Part shown: positions 17,195 to 26,157 of the stretch, piece after piece
How positions within the stretch are numbered: the stretch's first letter is position 1
Layout of the letters: each line of letters begins with the position of its first letter
NCBI RefSeq assembly: GCF_042678405.1
Contig: NZ_JBHTLI010000001.1
Location: 1,240,001 to 1,304,000 of the forward strand
Origin: Salegentibacter_A chungangensis
GTDB taxonomy: Bacteria > Bacteroidota > Bacteroidia > Flavobacteriales > Flavobacteriaceae
Direction of reading: 5' to 3'
DNA length: 64,000 nt
Program-made: the position numbers and the translations under genes
The notes under the pieces: model-generated
The model's database searches: none
What the model was told of the DNA's origin: nothing
The model's input: only the letters and a program-made list of their open reading frames with translations

Positions 17195-17959
17195 ATGCTA
17201 AAAAAAATTAAAGGATTTCTAAAATTGAACCAAGATCAATATAATAGAATCAGCCGGCAAAATAGCGAAATTCTCCGGCAGAACAGAGAAATTATCTTGC
17301 AAAACCAAGAGATAATCTGGGCTAATATCTTTCACGATTCTATTAAAGGTAAAGTGGCTTTAGAAGAGCTTCCATTGAATATTGGTAGGTGGGCTGGGAA
17401 TTATACCCTTTTCTATATTCTTTTTAGAATTTTAAATGATTTGAAGCCAAAAAGGATCTTGGAACTTGGCTTAGGAGAATCGAGCAAATTTATATCAGTC
17501 TTTATTGAGAATTATTTAAAAAATTCAACCCACCTTATAATTGAACAAGATGAGGATTGGAAGATTAATTTTCTCGAAAACTTTAAACTTTCTGATAATA
17601 GTAAGGTTTTACTATCCCCTATAGGTGTTGAAGAAGTTAAAGGAAAGAAGGTTAATGTATACACCTCATTGTCTAAAATTATTGAACAAAAATTTGATTT
17701 CTATCTAATTGATGGACCGCATGGAAGTAAAAACTTCTCACGGTTTGATGCATATAAACTCGCAGAAGATTTTCGGCCTGAAGATGATTTTATTTTATTG
17801 ATAGATGACTATGACCGGCAGGGTGAAAAGGAAACGGCTGACTTAATAATGCTAGAATTGAGGAAGAAAGATATTGAATATTATACGGCCGAATATATAG
17901 GCTTGAAAAGTATTTTGGTTATAAGCTCAAAAAGAAATAAGAAAATTCAAAATTTTTAA
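17195..17959 (+). CDS. Class I SAM methyltransferase-like protein with N-terminal coiled coil
   Basis: A 254-residue protein. Residues 13-42 form a short coiled coil built from repeats of RQNxEI (RQNSEIL, RQNREII, LQNQEII). The rest looks like a Rossmann methyltransferase: LELGLGESS at 89-97 (motif I), LIIEQDEDW as the acidic strand end, FYLIDGPHG at 169-177 and FILLIDDYDRQGEKET as the catalytic-side strand. Seventeen bases separate it from the wzt-like gene. A coiled coil plus methyltransferase immediately next to Wzt recalls chain-terminating enzymes such as WbdD, but homology to WbdD is not claimed. Confidence 0.7.
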   Translation: MLKKIKGFLKLNQDQYNRISRQNSEILRQNREIILQNQEIIWANIFHDSIKGKVALEELPLNIGRWAGNYTLFYILFRILNDLKPKRILELGLGESSKFISVFIENYLKNSTHLIIEQDEDWKINFLENFKLSDNSKVLLSPIGVEEVKGKKVNVYTSLSKIIEQKFDFYLIDGPHGSKNFSRFDAYKLAEDFRPEDDFILLIDDYDRQGEKETADLIMLELRKKDIEYYTAEYIGLKSILVISSKRNKKIQNF

Positions 17960-17990
17960 TTTTAATATCATTTTTTGATCTCTCAACTAA

Positions 17991-19694
17991 ATGAAAAGCG
18001 AATTAGCTCCTGTCATATTATTTGTCTATAACCGGCCCTGGCATACCAGGCAGGTACTTGAATCTTTAAAGTCCAATAGCCTGGCCAGAGAGAGCAAACT
18101 TTACATTTTTAGTGATGGGCCTAAACTAAATGCCGACTATGACGAAATTTCCAGAATTAAGGAAGTCAGACAGCTCATACAGGAGGAAAACTGGTGTGGA
18201 GAAGTCGAAATTATTGAGAGAGAAGAGAATTTGGGCTTAGCTCAATCTGTAATATCTGGTGTTTCAGAAATTATTTCAAAGCATGGAAAAGTAATTGTCC
18301 TTGAAGATGACCTGGTAATAGGTAAACATTTTTTAGAATTTCTAAATGAAGGTTTAGACGTATATGAGGAACAAAAGGAAGTTTTTGGGATTTCCGCATA
18401 TAAATTTCATTCTGTAAGTACTATTCAGGAACCTACTTTCTTTTTACCCATCATGAGTTCCTGGGGGTATGCTACCTGGTCTGACAGATGGGATAGGATT
18501 AATTTTGATGCTGATGAATTAAATAGAAAACTAAATTCAAAGGGGATTAGTGCAGAGCTTGATTTTGGCAATATTTCCTTTTACAATATGTTTCAGGATG
18601 AGGTAAAGGGTAAAATAGATTCTTGGGCAATACGTTTTTATGTTTCTATGTACCTGGAAAAAGGAGTCTTTTTATTTCCAAATACTTCATTACTTCTAAA
18701 TATGGGTTTTGATGGTACAGGTGTTCATTCTGGTTTTTCAATGCCTTTTCATCATAAAACAAATCCAAAACTAAATAAGAAAATAGAAGTAAACTGGGAA
18801 AGGCTTGTTTTAGATAGCGATATTGTGGAAAATACTAAGCAAGGTACTTATCATTCCCAAAAAAATAAGGGAAAAGGGTTCAAGGGTTTTTTAAAACGAA
18901 CAATTCCGCCGGAATTTATTCAATTCGCCCGCCGTAAATTAAACCGCGATAGTAAGGATCAAGAGCACTTATCTCAATTTCCCCGTTATACAAGAACTAG
19001 AAAGGAACTTCTTGGTGTGGAAATTGATATTCCAGATCTGGCATCTTTTAATTTTATGTACAGGGAGATTTTTGTACAAGAAATCTATAAGTTTTATACA
19101 GGAAAGAAAAAGCCATATATCATTGATGGAGGAGCGAATATTGGACTTTCTACGATCTATTTTAAAAATTTATATCCTGACTCTAGGATAATTGCCTTTG
19201 AACCCGATCCCGAAATTTTTGAAATACTTAAAGGGAATCTGGAGAAGTTCAATTATCAGGAACTAGAAATGCGCAATAAAGCTTTATGGGATAAAGAAAA
19301 AGAATTGGATTTTTGGTCTGAAGGAGCCGATGGCGGACTATTATCAGCGATCGATAATACTAATAAGGCTTCTGCCAAAATAGGGACTGTTTCTCTAAAT
19401 AGGTTTTTAAATCAGGAAGTAGATCTTTTAAAGTTGGATATAGAAGGTGCAGAAACCGCAGTTTTAAAAGATATACAGCCTAATTTAAACAAAGTTAAGC
19501 GCATTTTTATTGAATACCATTCCTTTAAAGATAAACCGCAGAACATAGACGAAATTTTAAGTATCTTGATCAAAACAGGGTTTAGACTCCACATTAACTC
19601 ACCGGGTATTTCCAGTAAGTCTCCATTTGTTAAATTGAATGTCTATAATAACATGGATATGCAGTTGAATATATACGGATTTAAAGAAAACTAA
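17991..19694 (+). CDS. Fusion of a GT-A glycosyltransferase with an FkbM-type methyltransferase
   Basis: A 567-residue two-domain protein. The N-terminal part (about 1-290) starts PVILFVYNRPWHTRQVLESL and carries IVLEDDLVIGKHFLEFL near 100-115 as the metal-binding acidic motif, followed by SSWGYATWSDRW, typical of sugar transferases of this type. After a basic linker (about 291-345) comes an FkbM methyltransferase domain with IIDGGANIGLSTIYF (motif I, about 376), FEPDPEIFEILKGNL and LLKLDIEGAE (about 481). It probably adds a sugar and O-methylates the same or a neighbouring residue. It is followed by the next gene after two bases. Confidence 0.82.
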   Translation: MKSELAPVILFVYNRPWHTRQVLESLKSNSLARESKLYIFSDGPKLNADYDEISRIKEVRQLIQEENWCGEVEIIEREENLGLAQSVISGVSEIISKHGKVIVLEDDLVIGKHFLEFLNEGLDVYEEQKEVFGISAYKFHSVSTIQEPTFFLPIMSSWGYATWSDRWDRINFDADELNRKLNSKGISAELDFGNISFYNMFQDEVKGKIDSWAIRFYVSMYLEKGVFLFPNTSLLLNMGFDGTGVHSGFSMPFHHKTNPKLNKKIEVNWERLVLDSDIVENTKQGTYHSQKNKGKGFKGFLKRTIPPEFIQFARRKLNRDSKDQEHLSQFPRYTRTRKELLGVEIDIPDLASFNFMYREIFVQEIYKFYTGKKKPYIIDGGANIGLSTIYFKNLYPDSRIIAFEPDPEIFEILKGNLEKFNYQELEMRNKALWDKEKELDFWSEGADGGLLSAIDNTNKASAKIGTVSLNRFLNQEVDLLKLDIEGAETAVLKDIQPNLNKVKRIFIEYHSFKDKPQNIDEILSILIKTGFRLHINSPGISSKSPFVKLNVYNNMDMQLNIYGFKEN

Positions 19695-19696
19695 AA

Positions 19697-20977
19697 GTGA
19701 AAATACTTCATGTAAACACATTAGACAAAGGAGGTGCGGCAAATGCTTGTAAGCGTCTACACTTAGTTCTAAGATCACAGGATGTAGATTCAAAAGTTTT
19801 GTTGAGAGGCAAAGAGAATAATTGGCCAAAGTCCTATTTGTTCGAATCAAAACTTAAAAGCTTAAGTTTAACAGAGAAGCTTCAAAATAAAGCTTTGCGT
19901 TTAGCAAAAGAACTAAAGCTTTACAAGTCTCCAGTTGGGCTTAGTGAGGAACAAAAATTTCTCTCTGTACGGTCTTCAGAACTAGAACTGTTTAGTTTTC
20001 CATCTTCAGATTTTGATATTACCGAATCAACTTTATACAAAGAAGCAGATATAATTAACCTTCATTGGGTAGCTAATTTCTTGGATTTTAAATCTTTCTT
20101 CGAAAACAACACAAAACCGGTAGTATGGACCTTGCACGATATGAATCCTTTTACCGGAGGAGAGCATTATATAGAAGAATTCCTGGGGATAGACCAGAAT
20201 GGGAAACCAAGTTTTAGGCAGGTCTCTAAAGAGGAAAAAATAAAGTCCGAATTCAACCTTGAACTAAAGAAAAAAGCAATAAGTCAATTCAATGACTTAA
20301 ACATAGTTGCTCCATCCAGATGGTTGGCAGAGGAGGCAAAAAAAAGTGAGCTTTTCAATTCTTACCCGGTGCATCATATTCCAAATGGTTTGGATAAGGA
20401 TATTTACAAACCTCTGGATAAATTTTTTCCCCGTCAATTATTAAACATTCCGGAAAATAAAAAAGTAATATTGTTTGTTGCTGACTCCATAGATAACCAT
20501 CGCAAAGGCTTTATTTATCTGAAAAAAGCTTTCGAACATATATCTGACAGGAAAGATGTGATTTTGTGTGCGATTGGTAATACGGTTACTGAATTAAAGA
20601 GCGGTTCAGGTATTTTGAATCTGGGATTCATTAGAGATGAGAGGTTAATGAGTGCGGCATATAATGCTGCAGATGCTTTTGTAATTCCTTCTCTAATAGA
20701 TAATTTACCAAATACGGTAATTGAGTCCTTAATGTGTGGCACTCCTGTTATCGGCTTTCCGGTTGGAGGTATTGTTGAAATGATCAAGGACAAAGAAAAT
20801 GGGTTGTTAGCAAAAGATATTAGCGTTTCCGGATTAGCTGAAGCCATATCTTACTTCCTTAATAACCCTGATAAGTTTTCTAAAGAAAGTATCAGGGCTA
20901 AAGCAGTTGAGAACTACAATGCGAAAAAACAGGCTGACAGATATATTAAACTTTATAAGAGTATATTGGAGAAATAG
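19697..20977 (+). CDS. GT4 family glycosyltransferase
   Basis: A 426-residue GT-B protein. The N-terminus MKILHVNTLDKGGAANACKR is the glycine-rich acceptor-side loop, DIINLHWVANFLDF and VVWTLHDMNPFTGGEHY are typical of this branch, and the C-terminal donor site reads FVIPSLIDNLPNTVIESL followed by MCGTPVIGFPVGGIVEMI with the ExxxxxxxE pattern partly relaxed. The start is GTG, two bases after the preceding stop. An 82-base gap follows before gmd. Donor and acceptor cannot be read from sequence. Confidence 0.88.
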   Translation: MKILHVNTLDKGGAANACKRLHLVLRSQDVDSKVLLRGKENNWPKSYLFESKLKSLSLTEKLQNKALRLAKELKLYKSPVGLSEEQKFLSVRSSELELFSFPSSDFDITESTLYKEADIINLHWVANFLDFKSFFENNTKPVVWTLHDMNPFTGGEHYIEEFLGIDQNGKPSFRQVSKEEKIKSEFNLELKKKAISQFNDLNIVAPSRWLAEEAKKSELFNSYPVHHIPNGLDKDIYKPLDKFFPRQLLNIPENKKVILFVADSIDNHRKGFIYLKKAFEHISDRKDVILCAIGNTVTELKSGSGILNLGFIRDERLMSAAYNAADAFVIPSLIDNLPNTVIESLMCGTPVIGFPVGGIVEMIKDKENGLLAKDISVSGLAEAISYFLNNPDKFSKESIRAKAVENYNAKKQADRYIKLYKSILEK

Positions 20978-21019
20978 GCTAACCACAATTACTTATAAAA
21001 TATAGTTTGTAAAAAGCTT

Positions 21020-21027
21020 TAATTTTG
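21020..21027 (+). promoter_or_regulatory. Possible internal -7 element before gmd
   Basis: TAATTTTG fits TAnnTTTG in the 82-base gap upstream of gmd. It is 32 bases from the ATG. A TTG lies only 10 bases upstream, which is too close, so this is a weak candidate for an internal promoter serving the GDP-fucose genes. Confidence 0.28.
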
Positions 21028-21059
21028 GGGGGCTGGAGGCTGTATTAATTTAATTATTT

Positions 21060-22172
21060 ATGAAAAAAGCACTCATCACGGGCATCACCGGTCAGGACGG
21101 GGCCTATTTAGCTGAACTATTACTATCTAAGGGCTATGAGGTTCACGGGATCAAACGCCGGTCTTCTATGTTCAATACCGAGAGGGTAGATCACTTATAC
21201 CAGGACCCCCACGAGGAAGATATCCGGTTTAAATTACATTTTGGGGATCTCAGCGATTCTATGAACCTTACCCGAATTATCCAGGAGGTGCAGCCCGATG
21301 AGATCTATAACTTGGGGGCGATGTCCCACGTAAAGGTAAGTTTCGAAACCCCGGAATATACCGGAAATGTAGACGGCCTCGGAACCCTTAGGATCCTTGA
21401 GGCTGTGCGTTTACTGGGACTGACACATAAAACAAAGATCTATCAGGCATCTACCTCAGAACTATATGGTTTGGTACAGCAGGTGCCTCAGACCGAGAAC
21501 ACGCCTTTTTATCCCAGAAGTCCTTATGGAGTAGCTAAACTCTATGGCTACTGGATCACCGTAAATTACAGGGAAGCCTATAATATGTTTGCCTGCAACG
21601 GCATCCTCTTTAACCACGAATCTCCCTTGAGGGGTGAGACCTTTGTTACCCGCAAGATTACCCGCGCGGCAGCAAGGATCGCTTTAGGGATGCAGGAAAC
21701 CCTTCACCTTGGGAATCTGGATGCCAGGCGCGACTGGGGGCACGCTAAGGACTATGTGGAAGCTATGTGGCTGATGCTGCAGCAGGAAAAGCCCGATGAT
21801 TACGTGATTGCCACAGGCGTGACCACATCGGTGCGTGATTTTGTAAAACTGGCATTCGCAGAAGTAGGGATCAGCCTTGAATTTAAGGGTGAAGGAGTTA
21901 AAGAAGTTGGAATAGTCACTGCCTGTTCAGATCCTGAATTTCAACTCCCTGAGGGAATGCAGGTGGTAAGGATAGACCCGGATTACCACAGGCCTACCGA
22001 GGTAGACCTGCTTATAGGGGATGCCTCAAAATGCCGGGAGAAACTGGACTGGACTCCAAAATATAACCTGGAAGAACTGGTGAGGGAGATGATGGATGCT
22101 GATATCAGGCTTTTCCAGAAGGAGAAATACCTCAGGGATGGCGGGCACGATACCCTGAATTACCACGAATAA
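21060..22172 (+). CDS. gmd: GDP-mannose 4,6-dehydratase
   Basis: Converts GDP-D-mannose to GDP-4-keto-6-deoxy-D-mannose, the first step to GDP-L-fucose. The 370-residue extended SDR protein has the NADP-binding motif GITGQDGAYLAELL at 8-21, the catalytic STSE at 131-134 and YGVAK at 156-160, and the family segments LRGETFVTRKITRAAA and LDARRDWGHAKDYVEAMW. Length is normal for the family. It is followed after 11 bases by fcl. The base composition is visibly richer in G and C than the flanking glycosyltransferase genes. Confidence 0.97.
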   Translation: MKKALITGITGQDGAYLAELLLSKGYEVHGIKRRSSMFNTERVDHLYQDPHEEDIRFKLHFGDLSDSMNLTRIIQEVQPDEIYNLGAMSHVKVSFETPEYTGNVDGLGTLRILEAVRLLGLTHKTKIYQASTSELYGLVQQVPQTENTPFYPRSPYGVAKLYGYWITVNYREAYNMFACNGILFNHESPLRGETFVTRKITRAAARIALGMQETLHLGNLDARRDWGHAKDYVEAMWLMLQQEKPDDYVIATGVTTSVRDFVKLAFAEVGISLEFKGEGVKEVGIVTACSDPEFQLPEGMQVVRIDPDYHRPTEVDLLIGDASKCREKLDWTPKYNLEELVREMMDADIRLFQKEKYLRDGGHDTLNYHE

Positions 22173-22183
22173 TTTTTAAGACT

Positions 22184-23107
22184 ATGGAGAAGGCTTCAAA
22201 GATTTATATAGCCGGACATACCGGGATGGTTGGCTCTGCCATTGTAAGGAACCTGAAGGCCAATGGTTTTTCAAACCTGGTATTCAGGGCTTCCGGGGAA
22301 CTTGATCTTAAAGATCAGAAAGCGGTGGCCGGGTTTTTTGAAACCGAAAAGCCTGAGTATGTTTTTCTGGCAGCAGCTAAAGTTGGAGGGATAGAGGCCA
22401 ATAACACTTACAGGGGTCAATTTCTGTATGAGAACCTGATGATACAGAGTAATATTATCCACCAGAGTTATGTTCACGGGGTAAAGAAGCTCTTATTCCT
22501 GGCTTCCTCCTGTATCTATCCAAAAATGGCTCCTCAGCCTATTAAGGAAGAGTATTTGCTTACCGGAGCCCTGGAGCCAACCAATGAGCCTTATGCCATC
22601 GCAAAAATAGCCGGCTTAAAAATGTGCGAGAACTATAATTTACAGTACGGCTGTAATTTTATTTCTGTAATGCCCACCAACCTGTATGGGCCTAACGATA
22701 ATTATGATCTTAAAAATTCTCACGTGCTTCCTGCATTATTGCGTAAATTTCACGAGGCAAAGGTCAATAATAAAGACAGTGTCGAAGTGTGGGGGAGTGG
22801 AAGCCCCAGGAGGGAATTCTTATATGTAGACGATCTTGCAGAAGCCTGTTTTCACCTTATGCAGACCTATCATGGTAATGTGAGCGTTAATATCGGAACG
22901 GGGAAGGATATTTCCATAAAAGAGCTCGCTCAACTCATTAAACGGATCACCGGTTTTAAGGGAGAAATAGAATGGAATACCAAAAAACCTGATGGGACAC
23001 CCCGAAAATTACTTGATGTTTCATTGATAAATAGCCTGGGGTGGAAATACTCTACAGGGCTGGAAGAAGGTATTTCTCTTACGTATGCTGATAAATTCCT
23101 GAATTAA
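22184..23107 (+). CDS. fcl: GDP-L-fucose synthase
   Basis: Epimerises and reduces GDP-4-keto-6-deoxymannose to GDP-L-fucose with NADPH. The 307-residue protein has GHTGMVGSAIV at 11-21 (nucleotide binding), the active-site SSC at 108-110 followed by IYPK, and YAIAK at 137-141; the SHVLPALLRKFHEA segment with its His is also conserved. With gmd it makes a complete two-step path from GDP-mannose to GDP-fucose, so L-fucose is predicted in the polymer. The stop abuts the ATG of the next gene. Confidence 0.96.
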   Translation: MEKASKIYIAGHTGMVGSAIVRNLKANGFSNLVFRASGELDLKDQKAVAGFFETEKPEYVFLAAAKVGGIEANNTYRGQFLYENLMIQSNIIHQSYVHGVKKLLFLASSCIYPKMAPQPIKEEYLLTGALEPTNEPYAIAKIAGLKMCENYNLQYGCNFISVMPTNLYGPNDNYDLKNSHVLPALLRKFHEAKVNNKDSVEVWGSGSPRREFLYVDDLAEACFHLMQTYHGNVSVNIGTGKDISIKELAQLIKRITGFKGEIEWNTKKPDGTPRKLLDVSLINSLGWKYSTGLEEGISLTYADKFLN

Positions 23108-23935
23108 ATGTCTCAAAATTTACGGATATCAATAATTACGGTGAACTACAATAATCTTGAAGGGTTAAGGAAGACACTTCAAAGTGTTTTCGATCAGACC
23201 TTCCAGGAGTTTGAGTTCATTGTCATTGATGGGGCGTCCACCGATGGAAGTAAGGAGTATATTGAAAAGTTTCAGCGTAAAATTGATTACTGGGTTAGTG
23301 AACCAGATGAGGGAATATATGATGCCATGAACAAAGGTATTGATCAGGCTTCGGGGAAATATCTTAGTTTTCTAAATTCGGGAGATTACTATGTAAGTAA
23401 AGATGTCCTGTCAAAATTCATAGAAGCAGAACCTAAAAAGGATATTGTTTACGGTGATGTGCTTATTGAGGTGAAAGGAGCTAAACAAATAAAGAAAATG
23501 CCTGAGGTTACAGGTTTTGTTGAATCCCTTACTCATACCATTAATCACCAGGCCATTTTTTTTCGACAAAGACTCTTTCAAAATGGAGCCCGGTATAATT
23601 GTGATTATCGAATAATAGCAGATTGGATATTTATTAATGATGCTTTCCGCAGATCTGAAGTTAGCTTTCAGCATTTGGACTTAGTTGTGGTATGTTATGA
23701 TGAAAATGGGGTTAGCAGTAATAAACATTTAAGATGGGAGGAAAGAGATGAGTATTTACAGCGAAATTTTGACAAAAACTTCCTTAATTTATTGACAGAA
23801 TATAATGAACTACAACGCAAGTATAAGTCAAAGGAAAGCGAATTGAATGATCTTAAGAAAAAGATACTTGTCAATAAGGTAAGCCGCGTACATGATTTGT
23901 TTGGACGCTTTAAGAATTTTCTCAGCACTAAGTAG
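23108..23935 (+). CDS. GT2 family glycosyltransferase (WcaA/PGL-like, NSGD variant)
   Basis: A 275-residue GT-A protein: ISIITVNYNNLEGLRKTL, then DGASTDG at 41-47, WVSEPDEGIYDAMNKGI (63-78) and NSGD at 90-93 in place of the usual DxD. The SEPDxGIYDAMNKG and LNSGD pair defines a common GT2 subgroup in polysaccharide loci. The C-terminal 45 residues form a Lys/Glu/Leu coiled coil (QRKYKSKESELNDLKKKI). It begins directly after the fcl stop; position next to gmd/fcl makes it a candidate fucosyltransferase, an inference only. Confidence 0.87.
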   Translation: MSQNLRISIITVNYNNLEGLRKTLQSVFDQTFQEFEFIVIDGASTDGSKEYIEKFQRKIDYWVSEPDEGIYDAMNKGIDQASGKYLSFLNSGDYYVSKDVLSKFIEAEPKKDIVYGDVLIEVKGAKQIKKMPEVTGFVESLTHTINHQAIFFRQRLFQNGARYNCDYRIIADWIFINDAFRRSEVSFQHLDLVVVCYDENGVSSNKHLRWEERDEYLQRNFDKNFLNLLTEYNELQRKYKSKESELNDLKKKILVNKVSRVHDLFGRFKNFLSTK

Positions 23936-23980
23936 CTTAATTTTAACTAGATTTACTACATCCCGGGAATACTTAATTTT

Positions 23981-24910
23981 ATGAGACCTTTTTTTTCCAT
24001 AATAATCCCTTCTTATAATCGGGCATCTTTTTTGGGAAATACCCTGAATTCTGTATTGTTACAGGAATTTGAAGACTGGGAATGCCTGGTGGTAGATGAC
24101 GGGTCTACCGATAATACTGAAGAAGTAGTCAAAGCTTTTAAGGACAGAAGGATCAGATACTTTTACAAAGAGAATGAAGAAAGGAGTATAGCCAGGAACT
24201 TTGGGATTTCCAAAGCCTTGGGGAAGTACATTTGTTTTCTGGACAGTGACGATCTTTATTATAAAAACCATCTTCAGGTCCTTTATGAAAATATAGAAAA
24301 AGAAAGATTTCCGGCTGGACTTTTCACAACCGGGATGAATGTCAAAAAAGACGGAGTATTAAATGCACGTCCTGTTTATGATCCTTCAAAATATGATCAC
24401 CCTCTTACTTTTATATGGGAGAAGTTTTTATTGCCCACGTCGGTATGTATACATTCAAGTATTTTGGAACAACACAAGTTCCCGAGAGATTATAAGGTTT
24501 GGGAAGATACTCACCTGTTCTTGAGAGTAGCCGCTGATTTTCCCTTTTACCAGATAGATGAGGTAACAACCCAATGGAATGTGCATAAGAAAGGATCGGT
24601 ATCCCGGGCTTTTGATGAGGTTAACAGCGCTCACGTGATACAGTACCTTGAATGTATAAAGGATCTTTTTCAGAATTATAAGGAACTTATATCTCCCTAT
24701 CTTGATAGCGCAGATATGAAAGCGTATCAACTGAAAAAATGGCGAATGTTTACTGAAATCACCTATTATCAGTCTAGAATGAAAGATTTTATGCAACTGT
24801 ATCTTTATGGGCTTAAAAATCTGGATATAAAGGAGGTGCAGTCCTTGTGTGCACCACTTATCTTGAGAAAGATCAGGAAAAAAATAATCTCATATTCCCC
24901 GGTGAGATGA
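23981..24910 (+). CDS. GT2 family glycosyltransferase
   Basis: A 309-residue GT-A protein with FSIIIPSYNRASFLGNTL, DDGSTD at 39-44, SIARNFGISKALGKY and the metal site LDSDDLYY (DSDD at 88-91). The C-terminal half has HKKGSVSRAF, which resembles the acceptor-side loop of related enzymes. Its TGA overlaps the ATG of the next gene by four bases (ATGA), so the pair should be translated together. Donor unknown. Confidence 0.87.
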   Translation: MRPFFSIIIPSYNRASFLGNTLNSVLLQEFEDWECLVVDDGSTDNTEEVVKAFKDRRIRYFYKENEERSIARNFGISKALGKYICFLDSDDLYYKNHLQVLYENIEKERFPAGLFTTGMNVKKDGVLNARPVYDPSKYDHPLTFIWEKFLLPTSVCIHSSILEQHKFPRDYKVWEDTHLFLRVAADFPFYQIDEVTTQWNVHKKGSVSRAFDEVNSAHVIQYLECIKDLFQNYKELISPYLDSADMKAYQLKKWRMFTEITYYQSRMKDFMQLYLYGLKNLDIKEVQSLCAPLILRKIRKKIISYSPVR

Positions 24911-26151
24911 AACAACTAAGGATAGCTTTTCTCGTTCCTGCTTTTCCCACTATTTCTGAAACCTTTATTGTTAATCAGATCGTGGAACTGAAAGAAAGAG
25001 GCCACCAGGTAATGATCTTTGCTTTTCAAAAAAATGAAACTGAGAACGTTCAGGAGCTCGTGAAGGAGTTCCGGCTTATGGAAAGCAGCATTTTTCATCA
25101 CCTGCCTACTTCAGGAAAACCTCAGCGTTACCTGAATTTTTTTCAATTCCTTATTGATAGGCGAAAAGATGTTGACTTCAAAAGACTTTTCAAGATCTTC
25201 AGTTATAAGAATTTTGGAAAAAAAGCATTTAACCTGAGTTACTTTACCCGTTATCAGTGGATGCTTGAGCAGGGTGAATTCGATATAATTCACGCTCATT
25301 TTGGTCAGAGTGGAGCTTATGTTGCAGAAATGAAAGCTTATGGCTATTTGAAAAGCGCGAAGCTTATAACCACCTTTCATGGTTATGATATCCATCCCGC
25401 TAAATTAGAGCAATATAAAAGCGTTTATAGAGACCTTTTTGCTTTTTCAGATGTTATCACTTGTAATACCCCTTATACTTTTTCTTTACTTGACAAACTT
25501 GGTTTTAATAAGCCGGCCAGGGTGCTTCCGGTAGATCTGGATACCTCCAGGTTTAAACCAGCTTCTATAAGGAGATCTAAGAATAAATTTCTTCTTTTGT
25601 TCGTCGGTCGTTTGGTGAAGTTTAAAGCTGCTCAGTTGACAGTAGAGATTCTTAATATTCTCAATGACAGAGGCTACACAAACTCAGAATTAGTAATAAT
25701 TGGAGAAGGACCGGAAAAGAACAAGGTTCTTGAACTGATCAATAAATATGGTTTTCAAGAAAGGGTATTGTTGACCGGAGCTTTAAAGCAGGCAGATATT
25801 ATTAACTTTATGAATAAAGCTGATGTTTTTCTTTTTCCTGGCATTACGGACTCAAATGGAAGAGCTGAAAACCAAGGGCTTGTAATTCAGGAAGCGCAGG
25901 CAATGGAGCTACCTGTAATTGTTTCAGATGCCGGTGGAATGAAATATGGGATGCTTAATGGAGAAACAGGCTTCGTTGTTAAGAAAAATGACCTGGAAAC
26001 ATTTGCTGATAAAGTTGAGGAATTAATTAATAATGAAGCCCTCAGGATAGAAATGGGGAAGAAAGGGCGTAAATTTGTAATCGAGAATTACGATTCAAAA
26101 ATTCTTGGTACACAGCTGGAGAATATTTATAATACCGCGCTAACTGACTAA
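24907..26151 (+). CDS. GT4 family glycosyltransferase (WcaL/AmsK-like)
   Basis: A 414-residue GT-B protein. RIAFLVPAFPTISETFIVNQ at the N-terminus and HAHFGQSGAYVA with TFHGYDIHPAK are characteristic of the colanic-acid/amylovoran galactosyltransferase-like branch (WcaL, AmsK). The donor site GRAENQGLVIQEAQAMELPV (about 317-337) keeps the paired glutamates. I chose ATG 24907, which gives the four-base ATGA overlap with the previous gene; an upstream in-frame start at 24847 would add unrelated sequence inside that gene. Specificity for galactose would be a guess. Confidence 0.88.
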   Translation: MKQLRIAFLVPAFPTISETFIVNQIVELKERGHQVMIFAFQKNETENVQELVKEFRLMESSIFHHLPTSGKPQRYLNFFQFLIDRRKDVDFKRLFKIFSYKNFGKKAFNLSYFTRYQWMLEQGEFDIIHAHFGQSGAYVAEMKAYGYLKSAKLITTFHGYDIHPAKLEQYKSVYRDLFAFSDVITCNTPYTFSLLDKLGFNKPARVLPVDLDTSRFKPASIRRSKNKFLLLFVGRLVKFKAAQLTVEILNILNDRGYTNSELVIIGEGPEKNKVLELINKYGFQERVLLTGALKQADIINFMNKADVFLFPGITDSNGRAENQGLVIQEAQAMELPVIVSDAGGMKYGMLNGETGFVVKKNDLETFADKVEELINNEALRIEMGKKGRKFVIENYDSKILGTQLENIYNTALTD

Positions 26152-26157
26152 CCTGAT

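Noticed and set aside
24847..24906. Upstream extension of the GT4 gene at 24907
   Set aside because: The added residues lie inside the previous gene and are unlike the family N-terminus; ATG 24907 gives a standard ATGA overlap.
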